Assembly: GCF_001262015.1 (NCBI RefSeq)
Contig: NZ_CP012074.1
Span: forward strand, 1,215,001 to 1,279,000
Reading direction: 5' to 3'
Length of the DNA: 64,000 bases
Source of the DNA: Prevotella fusca JCM 17724
Lineage (GTDB): Bacteria; Bacteroidota; Bacteroidia; Bacteroidales; Bacteroidaceae
The first letter of the stretch is position 1, and each line of letters opens with the position of its first letter. A program made the position numbers and the translations under genes. Below, piece after piece: positions 1 through 10,121 of the stretch. The notes under the pieces were generated by a model. It was not told where the DNA came from. It did not search any database and saw nothing but the letters and a program-made list of their open reading frames with translations.

Positions 1-903
<903 letters not shown>

Positions 904-1232
904 AAATATGTCTTGGTGATGGATGACGGGTGGCGGGTGGTAACGAATACCACGCTGCTCCCGGCACTTCACCGAGTAATCCCTGTTCCAGAACGCCTAT
1001 CCTGAAATATCAAGCTCAAAGAACCACCTTGTGTTCAAAAGTAATAGGGAAAGGGAAGATCCCGGACCCCAGTACCGAATTGAACGGTTCGTTTCTTTTA
1101 CCCGTCCATTTGATATAATACCAAACAGACGCTTCTTGTACTACTTCTCTGTCTATGTAAATCTTTTCAAAGAACTCTTTTCCTTGTCGCCTCACTCTTG
1201 TCAGCCAGACGGCTTGTTTCGTAAAGCGAGTG
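904..1232 (-). other. rRNA operon leader with boxA-like element
   Basis: This stretch of about 330 nt lies between the rRNA promoter and mature 16S. On the minus strand, 1167-1175 reads GTTCTTTGA, which resembles the boxA antitermination element seen in rRNA leaders. I see no protein gene here; open frames in it are incidental. Confidence 0.6.
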
Positions 1233-1264
1233 CAAAGGTATAGAGAATTTTCATTCCCACCAAA
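1233..1264 (-). promoter_or_regulatory. rRNA operon promoter
   Basis: On the minus strand TTTG (1261-1264) is followed after exactly 20 bp by TACCTTTG (1233-1240). This is the Bacteroidota housekeeping promoter pattern (-33 TTTG, -7 TAnnTTTG). It lies about 330 nt upstream of the mature 16S 5' end. Confidence 0.8.
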
Positions 1265-1601
1265 TGTTTTGAGGAATATTTTTCAAAAAACTAAAAATTA
1301 ACCTGTAGTCTTGACACAAGTCAACCCAAAACCGCCAAACACACCCCTACGATTCACCAGAAAGCCCCAAAACAAGAAAAAGCAGAAAGAAAGCAAAAAG
1401 ACAAAAACAAGCCACCAGGCGCAAAATCGAAAACAAAGGAAGTTTCTTTTCTTCCACGACTTACAGCAATTACCCATAAACAGGCAAAACTGCAAATCAA
1501 AGCCACCAAAGCCTGCCCCCTTGCTTCAAAACAATCATCGGACGACTTACCATACTACTATTGATTATCTAAAAGCATATCACTTTTTACAGCAAAAGAA
1601 A

Positions 1602-1642
1602 AATCTGCATCTTGCCAGCATGATGCAGACAAGATGCAGATT
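1602..1642 (-). terminator. Intrinsic terminator of the OmpA-like gene
   Basis: A 13-bp perfect inverted repeat (AATCTGCATCTTG at 1602-1614, its complement at 1630-1642) with a 15-nt loop is followed on the minus strand by a T-rich run (TTTTTCTTTT). It lies about 175 nt downstream of the OmpA-like stop codon. The rest of 1265-1817 holds no gene that I can support; a Lys-rich plus-strand frame there looks spurious. Confidence 0.75.
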
Positions 1643-1817
1643 CATATATATGTCCAAACGTTTCAGTTCCTATCAATGTAGCAGATACCACACTGCTTCA
1701 CCAAAGCACTTCCCACAGAAATAAATCATATATACGGAAAGTACAGCCAAAATCCACCTATACCTCCGTGGACATCGCTGGAGAATCAAGGACAGAACGT
1801 CATTATTCATAATCAGA

Positions 1818-2678
1818 TTACTTTGCCGACTTAGTCTCAGGAGCCTCACCGATGAGATCCATAAACTGGTCAAGTTTCGGAGTAATGATAATCTGTGTAC
1901 GACGATTGCGCTGCTTGCCCAACTCAGTATCATTGGTAGCAAGTGGGTTATACTCACCACGACCACCAGCAGTCAGACGCTTAGGATTAACACCGAAACG
2001 GTCCTGCAGATACTGTGCCACAGAAGCTGCACGCAGACAAGAGAGATCCCAGTTGTTACGGATATTCTTCATCTTATCATTTGCTGTATTGATAGGCACG
2101 TTATCCGTGTTACCCTCAATCAGCACGTCATAATCCTTATAATCAGTGATAATCTTGGCAATCTTGCTCAATGTCTGCTCAGCACGGTCATTCACCTCAT
2201 AAGAGCCACTCTTATAAAGCATATTGTCAGCCAAAGAGATATAAACAACACCTTTCAGCACCTGTACATCAACCTCCTTGAGTTCCTCACGGCTCAGTGA
2301 GCGTGTAAGGTTATTGGTCAGCACCATGTTCAGCGAGTCACTCTTTGACTTCACCTCCACCAGGTGGCGAATGTACTGATTACTCTCATTGATCTGGTCA
2401 ACGAGTTTAGAAATGTTGATGTTATTTGAATTGGCATTTCTCAAACTGTTATCGAGGCTTCCCTGCAACGCAGCAGCACTTTCCTTTGCCTGAGCCAGCT
2501 GATCTTCCAAGCTCTTGATACGTGCATTATTGGCAGCGATAGTTTCCTTGGCATTCTGATAATCTGACGCCAGCCTGTTATTCTCTGTACGACAGTTTTC
2601 CAGATCCTTCTTGCTGGCACAACTGCTGAAAGCGAGTGTACCCACAGCCAAGGCTACAATAAAAAGACTCTTTTTCAT
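1818..2678 (-). CDS. OmpA-family peptidoglycan-associated lipoprotein
   Basis: 286 residues. A lipoprotein signal peptide (MKKSLFIVALAVGTLAFSSC, lipobox Cys at residue 20) is followed by a coiled coil (about residues 25-100, heptad-rich with many Asn, Gln and Lys) and a C-terminal OmpA/MotB-type peptidoglycan-binding domain. That domain is recognised by GNTDNVPIN, NWDLSCLRAASVAQYL and GRGEYNPLATND...GKQRNRRTQI, which carry the conserved Asp and Arg residues that bind diaminopimelate. It likely tethers the outer membrane to peptidoglycan. The start at 2678 is chosen because the signal peptide begins there; an in-frame ATG six bases upstream is possible, and a more upstream one would spoil the signal peptide. 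It is monocistronic, with its own promoter (2781-2810) and terminator (1602-1642). Confidence 0.9.
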   Translation of the reverse strand: MKKSLFIVALAVGTLAFSSCASKKDLENCRTENNRLASDYQNAKETIAANNARIKSLEDQLAQAKESAAALQGSLDNSLRNANSNNINISKLVDQINESNQYIRHLVEVKSKSDSLNMVLTNNLTRSLSREELKEVDVQVLKGVVYISLADNMLYKSGSYEVNDRAEQTLSKIAKIITDYKDYDVLIEGNTDNVPINTANDKMKNIRNNWDLSCLRAASVAQYLQDRFGVNPKRLTAGGRGEYNPLATNDTELGKQRNRRTQIIITPKLDQFMDLIGEAPETKSAK

Positions 2679-2780
2679 AATCATATCTTGTTTTGGGTTA
2701 TTATTCTGTTGTAAAAGATAATGCAGACAGAGCAAACGAAAAATTAAATCTCGTTTTGCCGAATGCAGTTTAATCTACTG

Positions 2781-2810
2781 CAAAGGTATTATAAAGACGT
2801 GTAAAACAAA
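2781..2810 (-). promoter_or_regulatory. Promoter of the OmpA-like lipoprotein gene
   Basis: Minus strand: TTTG (2807-2810), 18 bp, TACCTTTG (2781-2788). This leaves an untranslated leader of roughly 95 nt before the ATG at 2678. The rest of the 2679-3011 gap is AT-rich and holds nothing else I can name. Confidence 0.65.
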
Positions 2811-3011
2811 TAGTTGTATAACGAGTTTAGACATTTTTAACCTGAAACTAACAATTAACGAAACTTTTTGATGAAATTATACAGAATAAACGGTTGGAAG
2901 ACAAAATAAAAGTTGCTTCTATATACAAGTTATTTAAGGGGCATAAGATAGAGCTGGGAATAACGCCAAATCCTATGCAGCCCCTTAAAAAAACGTGAAA
3001 TAATAATTCAA

Positions 3012-4637
3012 TTATTTTACAACCTTATGCACTGCCCCATTTTTCATTTTTACAATATTCACACCACGAGCCATTGACGCACGACGTCGTCCTTGCAAAT
3101 CGTATATCTCTGCTACAGTGTCTGACTCATCCTGTATCATATCAATACTATTGACAATGTCAGTACCTTCAAACTCTATTCGCTTTCCCTTATCATTGAA
3201 TGTAAACACAAACCAACCTAAATCCTTAGCCTTCTTCATACTTTCTTTACTACACTCATTGCCCTCGGGGAATCCTTGTGACGCATATCGAGTATCATAC
3301 GGATAGAGGTATCTTTTTTTACCTGTAGGAGCCTGTACTAAGTGGTTTACAATTTCATCCATCTTCTCACGCTTGATATTATTCACAGCAACTCCAATTT
3401 CTTCCAAACGCGGATTATTTGAAATATCCAGCTCAGTTAGGTTATTATGAGAAACATTAAGCATGCCCAACTTTTTATTTTGAGAAATATCAAGAGAAGT
3501 AATCATATTGTCATCACACTTTAAGAAATGCAGGTCTGGATTATTCCTAACATCAAGTCTTGTCAACAAATTACCAGTACAAGTCAAGTTGTAGAGTTTA
3601 GGGAGTTGGGAAAGGTCAAGTTCCTGTAAAAAGTTATATTTCAAAGTCAAGTCTTTCAAATTTTCATACTTACTTAAATCAATGGATGAAAGCGCCTGAT
3701 TGTTACAGGAAATATAGATCATGCTGGCGGGATTTGAACACGAAAAGTCCGTAATCTCTGCTTCGGTGCCAATTTCGAAGCCTGAGATACAAATTCCTCT
3801 CACAGAGAATTTCCCATCAGTTCCGGTATACTTCATTTTCAAGGGTACGGGGGCATTAAGCATATACAAATTAGAACACGTTAAATTCTTCAGCTCAAAA
3901 TACGAAGGAGCAGTGCCTGTCTGTATTTCTATTTCAAACTCCGTACCTGGCGCCATGTTTGTTTTGAATTCTATCTCTTCCCATTTATACGCTGTGTATA
4001 ACTCAGAATAATCAACCCATTTGTCACCAGCTTGATATGTAAATATCTTTGGCGTCCAGCCCCGATCACGGAACTTCTGTATCTGTTCATCGGTCATGTA
4101 ATTATTCTCATACGTATAATATGACGCCTTGCCTCTATAACCTGTATTTGGTTTCAAAAACCTCAACTCACCTTGTTTACATTGTGGAAGAGAAGAAGCC
4201 AACCGGTCAAAAACTTCACCTCTAAGCAGATTCTTTGAAAGTTCAAGCCACCTCAACTTAGGACAATTCTCTATAACCAAGTCTGAAATGAAATTATTGC
4301 CACAATTAACTTCGGACAAAAGTGGACAATCCCTTATTTCAAGGTAAGATATTCTTTCTCCTATAACATAAGGAGAATTACAATTAAAAGAACTCAAATC
4401 ACCAGTCAGTACAACATCTACTCCAGGAGTAGTTTTGTAAATAGTATATCCTTTGTAGTCCTTTTCTTTCTCAGCACCCGTTATTTTAACATTTGATCCA
4501 CTATAACGAAAAACAACTTTATCACTTTTGGGTTTAAATTTAACAATAGGTTCAGCCTTCACATGTAAAGATGAACAACAAACCAAAAGTACAAACAAAA
4601 CTTTAAGTAATCTTGCATTCATTATTTTCAACATCAT
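3012..4637 (-). CDS. Secreted leucine-rich-repeat protein with T9SS-like C-terminal tail
   Basis: 541 residues. The N-terminal signal peptide (hydrophobic VLFVLLVCCSS, then VKAEP) indicates export. Two regions of LxxLxLxxNxL-type leucine-rich repeats (about residues 90-140 and 315-420) flank a sheet-rich insert that includes a calculation-like motif (WTPKIFTYQAGDKWVDYSELY). The last ~45 residues (IYDLQGRRRASMARGVNIVK...HKVVK) resemble the Por-secretion C-terminal sorting tail typical of Prevotella (DLxGRR...KGIYIVxGKKVVxK), so type IX secretion to the cell surface is inferred. The ligand is unknown; such LRR proteins are often adhesins. An alternative start is the ATG at 4622. Base composition is more AT-rich than the surrounding housekeeping genes. 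A possible -7 element (TATCTTTG, minus strand) lies at 4800-4807. Confidence 0.75.
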   Translation of the reverse strand: MMLKIMNARLLKVLFVLLVCCSSLHVKAEPIVKFKPKSDKVVFRYSGSNVKITGAEKEKDYKGYTIYKTTPGVDVVLTGDLSSFNCNSPYVIGERISYLEIRDCPLLSEVNCGNNFISDLVIENCPKLRWLELSKNLLRGEVFDRLASSLPQCKQGELRFLKPNTGYRGKASYYTYENNYMTDEQIQKFRDRGWTPKIFTYQAGDKWVDYSELYTAYKWEEIEFKTNMAPGTEFEIEIQTGTAPSYFELKNLTCSNLYMLNAPVPLKMKYTGTDGKFSVRGICISGFEIGTEAEITDFSCSNPASMIYISCNNQALSSIDLSKYENLKDLTLKYNFLQELDLSQLPKLYNLTCTGNLLTRLDVRNNPDLHFLKCDDNMITSLDISQNKKLGMLNVSHNNLTELDISNNPRLEEIGVAVNNIKREKMDEIVNHLVQAPTGKKRYLYPYDTRYASQGFPEGNECSKESMKKAKDLGWFVFTFNDKGKRIEFEGTDIVNSIDMIQDESDTVAEIYDLQGRRRASMARGVNIVKMKNGAVHKVVK

Positions 4638-5102
4638 TAGGTTAATAAATATTTGACGTAAAACAGTTCTATTTTATTTAGCTCACAATATTTCAAAAAT
4701 AGAAGAGTAACGATTAATTATCCCTTCTTTCATCGCGTTGCAGAACGCACACACCATAGTACTACTAAGTCAAGCGGCAAATTCCAACAACAAACATGGC
4801 AAAGATATAAATTAAATTTGAAAAACCTAATATTTTTGAAAATTATTTTTAATTACGTATCATTTTGATTACTAAAATGTATTAGAAAGAATATATCAAA
4901 CCATAACAAGGTGTTATTTCAAAAAGAAGTAACGTTGAAGATGGTAAAATAATATCTTACATAGCCATGTTCTACAATATATTATGATACACAATTACAG
5001 AAATAAAGACATAGTATCAACAACTACTACTAAATAAGTTTTAGACCAGTCTACAATTAGTAAAAAAGACCAAAAGGAGTCAACCAAAATCATTAAAGTA
5101 TA

Positions 5103-5194
5103 GAATTATTTTCACGAAAGAAAGAAATTATTTTCATGAAAAGAAATATTTTTCTTCATGAAAAAAAATAATTATCTTCATGAAAAGAAATTCG
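5103..5194. repeat. Family-1 palindromic array, 4 units of 22 bp
   Basis: Four TTTTCAYGAAAA-type palindromes whose TCAYGA cores start at 5112, 5134, 5156 and 5178, exactly 22 bp apart. The array is bounded by GAATT on the left and AATTCG on the right. The remainder of the 4638-5552 gap is AT-rich and shows no gene. Confidence 0.85.
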
Positions 5195-5509
5195 AGACAG
5201 CTGTTCGATGGGGTCTAATCCACACCTTGATGAAAGGGCAGAAGAGTACTTTTAACTATAGAAAAGCTGCTGAATAAGCTATGCCTAAAAGAGTTTTTAC
5301 AACGGGAAAAACGACTTGGAAAGCCATTAGGAATACACATCAGAAAGATAAGGAAAGTAGCTTCATAGTTACACAAAAATAAGGTTCGCCCTTAATTCCC
5401 ACTACAACTTCAACAACATAATTCCAAACAAAATAGAGCTTGAAGATTTATAATACCTAAGAAGACTAAAAAACAATCGACAAAAAGGCAGTATATCCAA
5501 AGAATATCG

Positions 5510-5517
5510 TATCTTTG
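5510..5517 (+). promoter_or_regulatory. Probable purL promoter -7 element
   Basis: TATCTTTG lies 36 nt before the purL ATG and matches the Bacteroidota -7 consensus TAnnTTTG. The -33 element is weak. Confidence 0.55.
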
Positions 5518-5552
5518 CAAACAGAAGTAACACCAAATTTTATATAAAGACT

Positions 5553-8500
5553 ATGATTCTTTTCTTCAGAACTCAGTCCAAAAGCGTGATTGCCACAGAA
5601 GTCAATCATGCGTTATCCGATGCGGAAATCAAAGAACTTTGCTGGCTCTATGGCGATGCTACCTACTTGCAGAACGAAGAGACGCTGCAGGGCTACTATG
5701 TGGGACCACGCCGTGAGATGATTACTCCTTGGAGTACAAATGCCGTCGAGATTACTCAGAACATGAGCCTTGACGGCATTTTGCGTATAGAGGAGTACTA
5801 TCCTGTAAGCAGTAAAGAGGCTGAACACGACCCGATGTTGCAACGTATGTATGACGGTCTGGACCAGACCATCTTCACCGTCAACCACGAGCCTGAGCCT
5901 ATCAAACGTGTGGAGGACTTGGAGAAGTTCAACGAAGAGGAAGGCTTAGCACTCTCACCAGAGGAGATGGAATATCTCCATAAGATAGAGAAGCAGAACG
6001 GCCGACCACTCACCGACTCAGAAATCTTCGGTTTCGCACAGATTAACTCAGAGCATTGCCGCCATAAGATTTTCGGTGGTGAGTTCATCATTGATGGCAA
6101 GGTGATGGAGAGCAGCCTCTTCAGCCTCATCAAGAAGACAACAAAAGAGAATCCCGGTAAGATTCTTTCAGCTTATAAAGACAACGTAGCCTTTGCTCAA
6201 GGTCCAGAAGTTGAGCAGTTTGCACCAGCAAACCAGAGCACATCCGATTTCTTCCGTGTGAAGCCTATCGAGAGTGTTATCTCTCTAAAAGCTGAAACTC
6301 ACAATTTCCCTACTACTGTTGAGCCATTCAATGGGGCTGCAACAGGTACAGGTGGTGAGATACGTGACCGCATGGGCGGTGGCGTCGGCTCATGGCCTAT
6401 CGCTGGAACCGCCGTATATATGACCGCCTACCCGCGTCTGACAGAAGATGACGGTACAAATCCTAATTTACGTGATTGGGAAGACATCCTTCCTGTTCGT
6501 CAGTGGCTCTATCAGACTCCAGAGCAGATCCTTATCAAGGCATCTAACGGTGCGAGCGATTTCGGCAACAAGTTCGGTCAGCCACTGATTACTGGTTCTC
6601 TGCTTACTTATGAGCATCAAGAGAATGGCGAGAAGTATGCTTACGATAAGGTGATTATGCTTGCTGGCGGTGTGGGCTATGGTACCAAGCGCGACTGTCT
6701 GAAGGGCGAGCCACAGGCAGGCAACAAGGTGGTTGTCGTTGGTGGTGATAACTACCGTATCGGACTTGGTGGCGGCTCTGTATCATCGGTTGATACGGGT
6801 CGTTATTCAAATGGTATCGAGCTGAATGCCGTACAACGTGCCAACCCAGAGATGCAGAAACGTGCCTATAACCTTGTGCGCGCATTGGTAGAAGAAGACA
6901 ACAACCCAGTTGTTTCCATTCACGACCATGGTTCTGCAGGACACTTGAACTGTCTGAGTGAGTTGGTTGAAGAGTGTGGTGGCAAGATTGACATGACACA
7001 GTTGCCAATCGGCGACAAGACACTAAGTGCCAAGGAAATCATTGCCAACGAGTCACAGGAACGCATGGGCTTGCTCATTGACGAGAAGCACCTCGACCAC
7101 GTGAAGAAGATTGCAGAGCGCGAGCGTGCACCGATGTATGTTGTTGGTGAGACAACAGGCGATGCTCACTTCGCATTCGTACAGGGCGATGGCGTAAAGC
7201 CATTCGACTTAGACGTAGCACAGATGTTCGGTCATTCTCCAAAGACAATCATGAAGGATGAGACCGTAGAGCGCAGGTATGAGAATGTTTCTTATAGTAT
7301 AAATAAGGTGGAGGAATACCTCCAGCGTGTGCTTCAGTTGGAAGCCGTGGCTTGTAAAGACTGGCTGACCAACAAGGTTGACCGCTCCGTAACGGGTAAG
7401 GTAGCCCGTCAGCAGTGCCAGGGTGAGATTCAGTTGCCACTCTCAGATTGTGGTGTCGTAGCCTTGGACTATCGTGGTCACAAGGGTATCGCTACTGCAC
7501 TCGGTCACGCTCCACAGGCAGGACTCGCTTCACCAGAGGCAGGCTCTGTCCTTTCCGTAGCCGAGTCATTGACCAATATCGTATGGGCACCATTGGCAGA
7601 CGGCATGGATAGCCTGAGTCTTTCAGCCAACTGGATGTGGCCTTGCCGCTCACAAAAGGGTGAAGATGCACGTCTTTACAGTGCTGTTAAGGCATTGTCA
7701 GACTTCTGCTGTGCTATCGGCGTGAACGTTCCAACAGGTAAGGATTCACTTTCCTTGACCCAGCAGTATCCTAATGGTGATAAGATTATCTCTCCGGGAA
7801 CGGTCATCGTGACCAGTGGTGGTGAGGTGAGCGATGTTCGTCAGGTGGTTTCTCCAGTACTTGTAAACAACAAGAACACACGCCTCTATCATATCGACTT
7901 CAGTTTTGACGAGCAGCGTCTTGGCGGTTCAGCCTTTGCACAGAGCCTCGGAAAGATCGGCAGTGACGTTCCAACCGTAAAAGAACCACAGTACTTCTGC
8001 GACTGCTTCGATGCTGTACAGGAGATGATTCGTCGTGGATGGATACTCGCTGGACACGACATTTCAGCAGGTGGTTTGATTACAACATTGCTTGAGATGA
8101 CCTTTGCCAATGCTGAAGGTGGCCTGCATATCAACCTCCACGACATCAAGGGTGACGATGTTATCAAGAAGCTCTTTGCAGAGAATTCAGGCGTCGTAAT
8201 CCAGGTTGCTGACGAACATAAGGAAGAAGTCAAGGAATTCTTGACAGAAAACTGCATCGGCTTTGCCCGCATCGGCACACCAAGTCCAGACAAACGCACC
8301 CTCAGTATTGCTGATGGTGACTGGAAAGCAGCGTTCGATATTGACGCATTACGTGATACGTGGTATAAGACATCTTACCTGCTCGACCGCAAGCAGAGTA
8401 TGAACGGCATGGCTAAAAAGCGTTACCTGAACTACAAGAAGCAGCCCATCGAGATAAAGTTCAATGCAGACTTCACTGGTACACTTCAGCAGTACGGTCT

Positions 8501-9299
8501 CGATGCAGACCGTTGGAAGACTTCAACACCTAACACCCAACATCCAACACCAAAGGCAGCTATCATCCGTGAAAAGGGAACCAATGGTGAGCGTGAGATG
8601 GCTTACGCACTCTATTTGGCTGGCTTTGAGGTGAAGGATGTCATGATGACCGATCTCATCACAGGTCGTGAGACCTTGGAGGAGGTGAATATGATCGTCT
8701 TCTGTGGTGGTTTCTCTAACTCTGACGTACTCGGTTCTGCAAAGGGATGGGCTGGCGCTTTCCTCTATAATCCAAAGGCAAAGCAGGCACTCGACCGCTT
8801 CTACGCACGTGAGGACACACTGTCACTGGGTATCTGCAACGGCTGTCAGTTGATGGTTGAGTTGAACCTCCTCAACCCAGAGCACAAACATCGCGCTCAC
8901 CTCTGCCACAATAACAGCAAGAAGTTTGAGAGTTCATTCCTGAACTTGACCATTCCACAGAACGACAGTGTGATGTTCGGTTCACTGAGCGGCAACAAAC
9001 TCGGTATCTGGGTAGCACACGGTGAGGGTCGCTTCTACCTGCCAGAGGCTGAAGACAAGTATAATATCATCGCTAAATACAACTACGCAGAGTATCCAGG
9101 CAACCCTAACGGCTCTGACTACAACGTTGCAGGTATCTGCTCGGCTGACGGTCGTCACCTTGCAATGATGCCACACTTGGAGCGCGCTATCTTCCCATGG
9201 CAGCAGGCTTACTATCCACGTGAGCGTCGTCAGGAAGAGGTTACACCATGGATTGAGGCATTTGTAAATGCCCGAAAGTGGGTTGAAAGCAAACTGTAA
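5553..9299 (+). CDS. purL: Phosphoribosylformylglycinamidine synthase, large fused form
   Basis: 1248 residues, the usual length of the single-chain enzyme. It converts FGAR, glutamine and ATP to FGAM in purine synthesis. The FGAM synthase part carries the N-terminal PurS-like region, the ATP-binding signature around KAETHNFPTTVEPFNGAATG and GTGGEIRDRMGGG, and two AIRS-like halves. The C-terminal class I glutaminase has the nucleophile in LGICNGCQ (Cys1095) and the MMPHLERA His/Glu motif. Between the two parts, near residues 989-1000, a TPNTQHPTPK segment encoded by a CAACACCC-type minisatellite sits where relatives have a short linker. It probably leaves both domains intact. The gene has its own promoter and a weak hairpin after the stop. 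Confidence 0.97.
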   Translation: MILFFRTQSKSVIATEVNHALSDAEIKELCWLYGDATYLQNEETLQGYYVGPRREMITPWSTNAVEITQNMSLDGILRIEEYYPVSSKEAEHDPMLQRMYDGLDQTIFTVNHEPEPIKRVEDLEKFNEEEGLALSPEEMEYLHKIEKQNGRPLTDSEIFGFAQINSEHCRHKIFGGEFIIDGKVMESSLFSLIKKTTKENPGKILSAYKDNVAFAQGPEVEQFAPANQSTSDFFRVKPIESVISLKAETHNFPTTVEPFNGAATGTGGEIRDRMGGGVGSWPIAGTAVYMTAYPRLTEDDGTNPNLRDWEDILPVRQWLYQTPEQILIKASNGASDFGNKFGQPLITGSLLTYEHQENGEKYAYDKVIMLAGGVGYGTKRDCLKGEPQAGNKVVVVGGDNYRIGLGGGSVSSVDTGRYSNGIELNAVQRANPEMQKRAYNLVRALVEEDNNPVVSIHDHGSAGHLNCLSELVEECGGKIDMTQLPIGDKTLSAKEIIANESQERMGLLIDEKHLDHVKKIAERERAPMYVVGETTGDAHFAFVQGDGVKPFDLDVAQMFGHSPKTIMKDETVERRYENVSYSINKVEEYLQRVLQLEAVACKDWLTNKVDRSVTGKVARQQCQGEIQLPLSDCGVVALDYRGHKGIATALGHAPQAGLASPEAGSVLSVAESLTNIVWAPLADGMDSLSLSANWMWPCRSQKGEDARLYSAVKALSDFCCAIGVNVPTGKDSLSLTQQYPNGDKIISPGTVIVTSGGEVSDVRQVVSPVLVNNKNTRLYHIDFSFDEQRLGGSAFAQSLGKIGSDVPTVKEPQYFCDCFDAVQEMIRRGWILAGHDISAGGLITTLLEMTFANAEGGLHINLHDIKGDDVIKKLFAENSGVVIQVADEHKEEVKEFLTENCIGFARIGTPSPDKRTLSIADGDWKAAFDIDALRDTWYKTSYLLDRKQSMNGMAKKRYLNYKKQPIEIKFNADFTGTLQQYGLDADRWKTSTPNTQHPTPKAAIIREKGTNGEREMAYALYLAGFEVKDVMMTDLITGRETLEEVNMIVFCGGFSNSDVLGSAKGWAGAFLYNPKAKQALDRFYAREDTLSLGICNGCQLMVELNLLNPEHKHRAHLCHNNSKKFESSFLNLTIPQNDSVMFGSLSGNKLGIWVAHGEGRFYLPEAEDKYNIIAKYNYAEYPGNPNGSDYNVAGICSADGRHLAMMPHLERAIFPWQQAYYPRERRQEEVTPWIEAFVNARKWVESKL
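8524..8556. repeat. CAACACCC-type minisatellite within purL
   Basis: Loosely repeated CAACACCTAACACCC words encode TPNTQHPTPK in the linker between the synthase and glutaminase parts of PurL. The same peptide is encoded in the start of the gene at 9437. Confidence 0.75.
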
Positions 9300-9334
9300 A
9301 GACTGCTTCTCACCATTAAAGACAACACTGGGAA

Positions 9335-9391
9335 ACGCCCTCATCTGAGTAATAAGCACCTAAGTAGGTATATGTGAACAGATGGGGGCGT
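9335..9391 (+). terminator. Hairpin after purL
   Basis: ACGCCCTCATCTG (9335-9347) pairs with CAGATGGGGGCGT (9379-9391), with one G-U wobble. No strong T-run follows, so it may be a weak terminator or an mRNA 3' stabiliser. Confidence 0.4.
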
Positions 9392-9436
9392 CTGTGCCTA
9401 TCCAATATTGATTCCCCCCACAAATAACAAGACAAA

Positions 9437-10030
9437 GTGGACAAAGATAACATTTCATCAACACCCAACACCCAACACCCAACACCCAAAGGATTCTACT
9501 GGGACGCCTTCAAGACCTTCTTCAAGATTGGAGCCTTTACGCTTGGTGGTGGTTATGCTATGATTTCGATTATTCAGAACGAAGTAGTGGTGAAAAAAAA
9601 GTGGATTCCTGAAGACCAGTTCGTCGACCTGATAGCCGTTGCGCAAAGCTGCCCGGGCGTTTTTGCTGCCAACATCAGCATCTTTATCGGCTACAAGATA
9701 CGGAAGACGCCGGGTGCACTCTGCACCTGTCTGGGCACAGCTCTTCCCTCTTTCCTCATCATTCTCTTTATAGCTCTCTTCTTCCATCAGTTTATGGACA
9801 TCCCTTGGGTAGCCGCAATGTTCCGTGGAATACGCCCTGCTGTGGTGGCATTGATAGCTGTACCAACCTTCACTTTGGCAAAGAGTGCAAAAATATCATT
9901 GGCAAACTGCTGGATTCCTATTGTCACCGCCATTGCCATTTGGTTGTTAGGCGTTAACCCTGTCTATGTCATTATTGCTGCAGGACTGGGCGGATTTCTC
10001 TATGGGAAGTTCATCAAGCCGACGGAGTAA
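9437..10030 (+). CDS. Chromate-transporter family protein, first half of a two-gene pair
   Basis: 197 residues, a single CHR domain with about 5-6 membrane segments. Signature motifs are FFKIGAFTLGGGYAMI near the N-terminus, VAQSCPGVFAANISIFIGYK, and RGIRPAVVALI. Short-chain CHR proteins act in pairs, and the next gene is the partner. The substrate is inferred from the family name (chromate/sulfate antiport) and is not proven for these proteins. Start GTG at 9437; the first ~18 residues (SSTPNTQHPTPK) come from a CAACACCC minisatellite, not from the ancestral protein, whose homology begins at about GFYWDAFK. Confidence 0.85.
   Translation: MDKDNISSTPNTQHPTPKGFYWDAFKTFFKIGAFTLGGGYAMISIIQNEVVVKKKWIPEDQFVDLIAVAQSCPGVFAANISIFIGYKIRKTPGALCTCLGTALPSFLIILFIALFFHQFMDIPWVAAMFRGIRPAVVALIAVPTFTLAKSAKISLANCWIPIVTAIAIWLLGVNPVYVIIAAGLGGFLYGKFIKPTE
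9458..9490. repeat. CAACACCC-type minisatellite at chromate-transporter start
   Basis: Four consecutive near-identical CAACACCC words (8-bp period) give the peptide TPNTQHPTPK at residues 8-17, in the same reading frame as the copy in purL. Confidence 0.8.
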
Positions 10031-10033
10031 AAA

Positions 10034-10067
10034 ACCTCCCCCAGCCCCTCCGAAAGAGGGGAGAGCC
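10034..10067. repeat. GC-rich hairpin repeat
   Basis: Copy of the CCTCCCCCAGCCCCTCC / GAGGGG palindromic repeat seen also at 19051, 19236, 33036, 49560 and 50540. It lies four bases after the first chromate-transporter stop and could act as an attenuating hairpin inside the pair. Confidence 0.7.
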
Positions 10068-10121
10068 TAACGGGATATATTTCGGACAAGAAACAGCACA
10101 CTAACAACAGAAACAACAATT

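Noticed and set aside
1311..1724. Lys/Gln-rich 137-codon plus-strand frame
   Set aside because: It overlaps the terminator of the OmpA-like gene, has no family resemblance and composition typical of chance AT-rich sequence.
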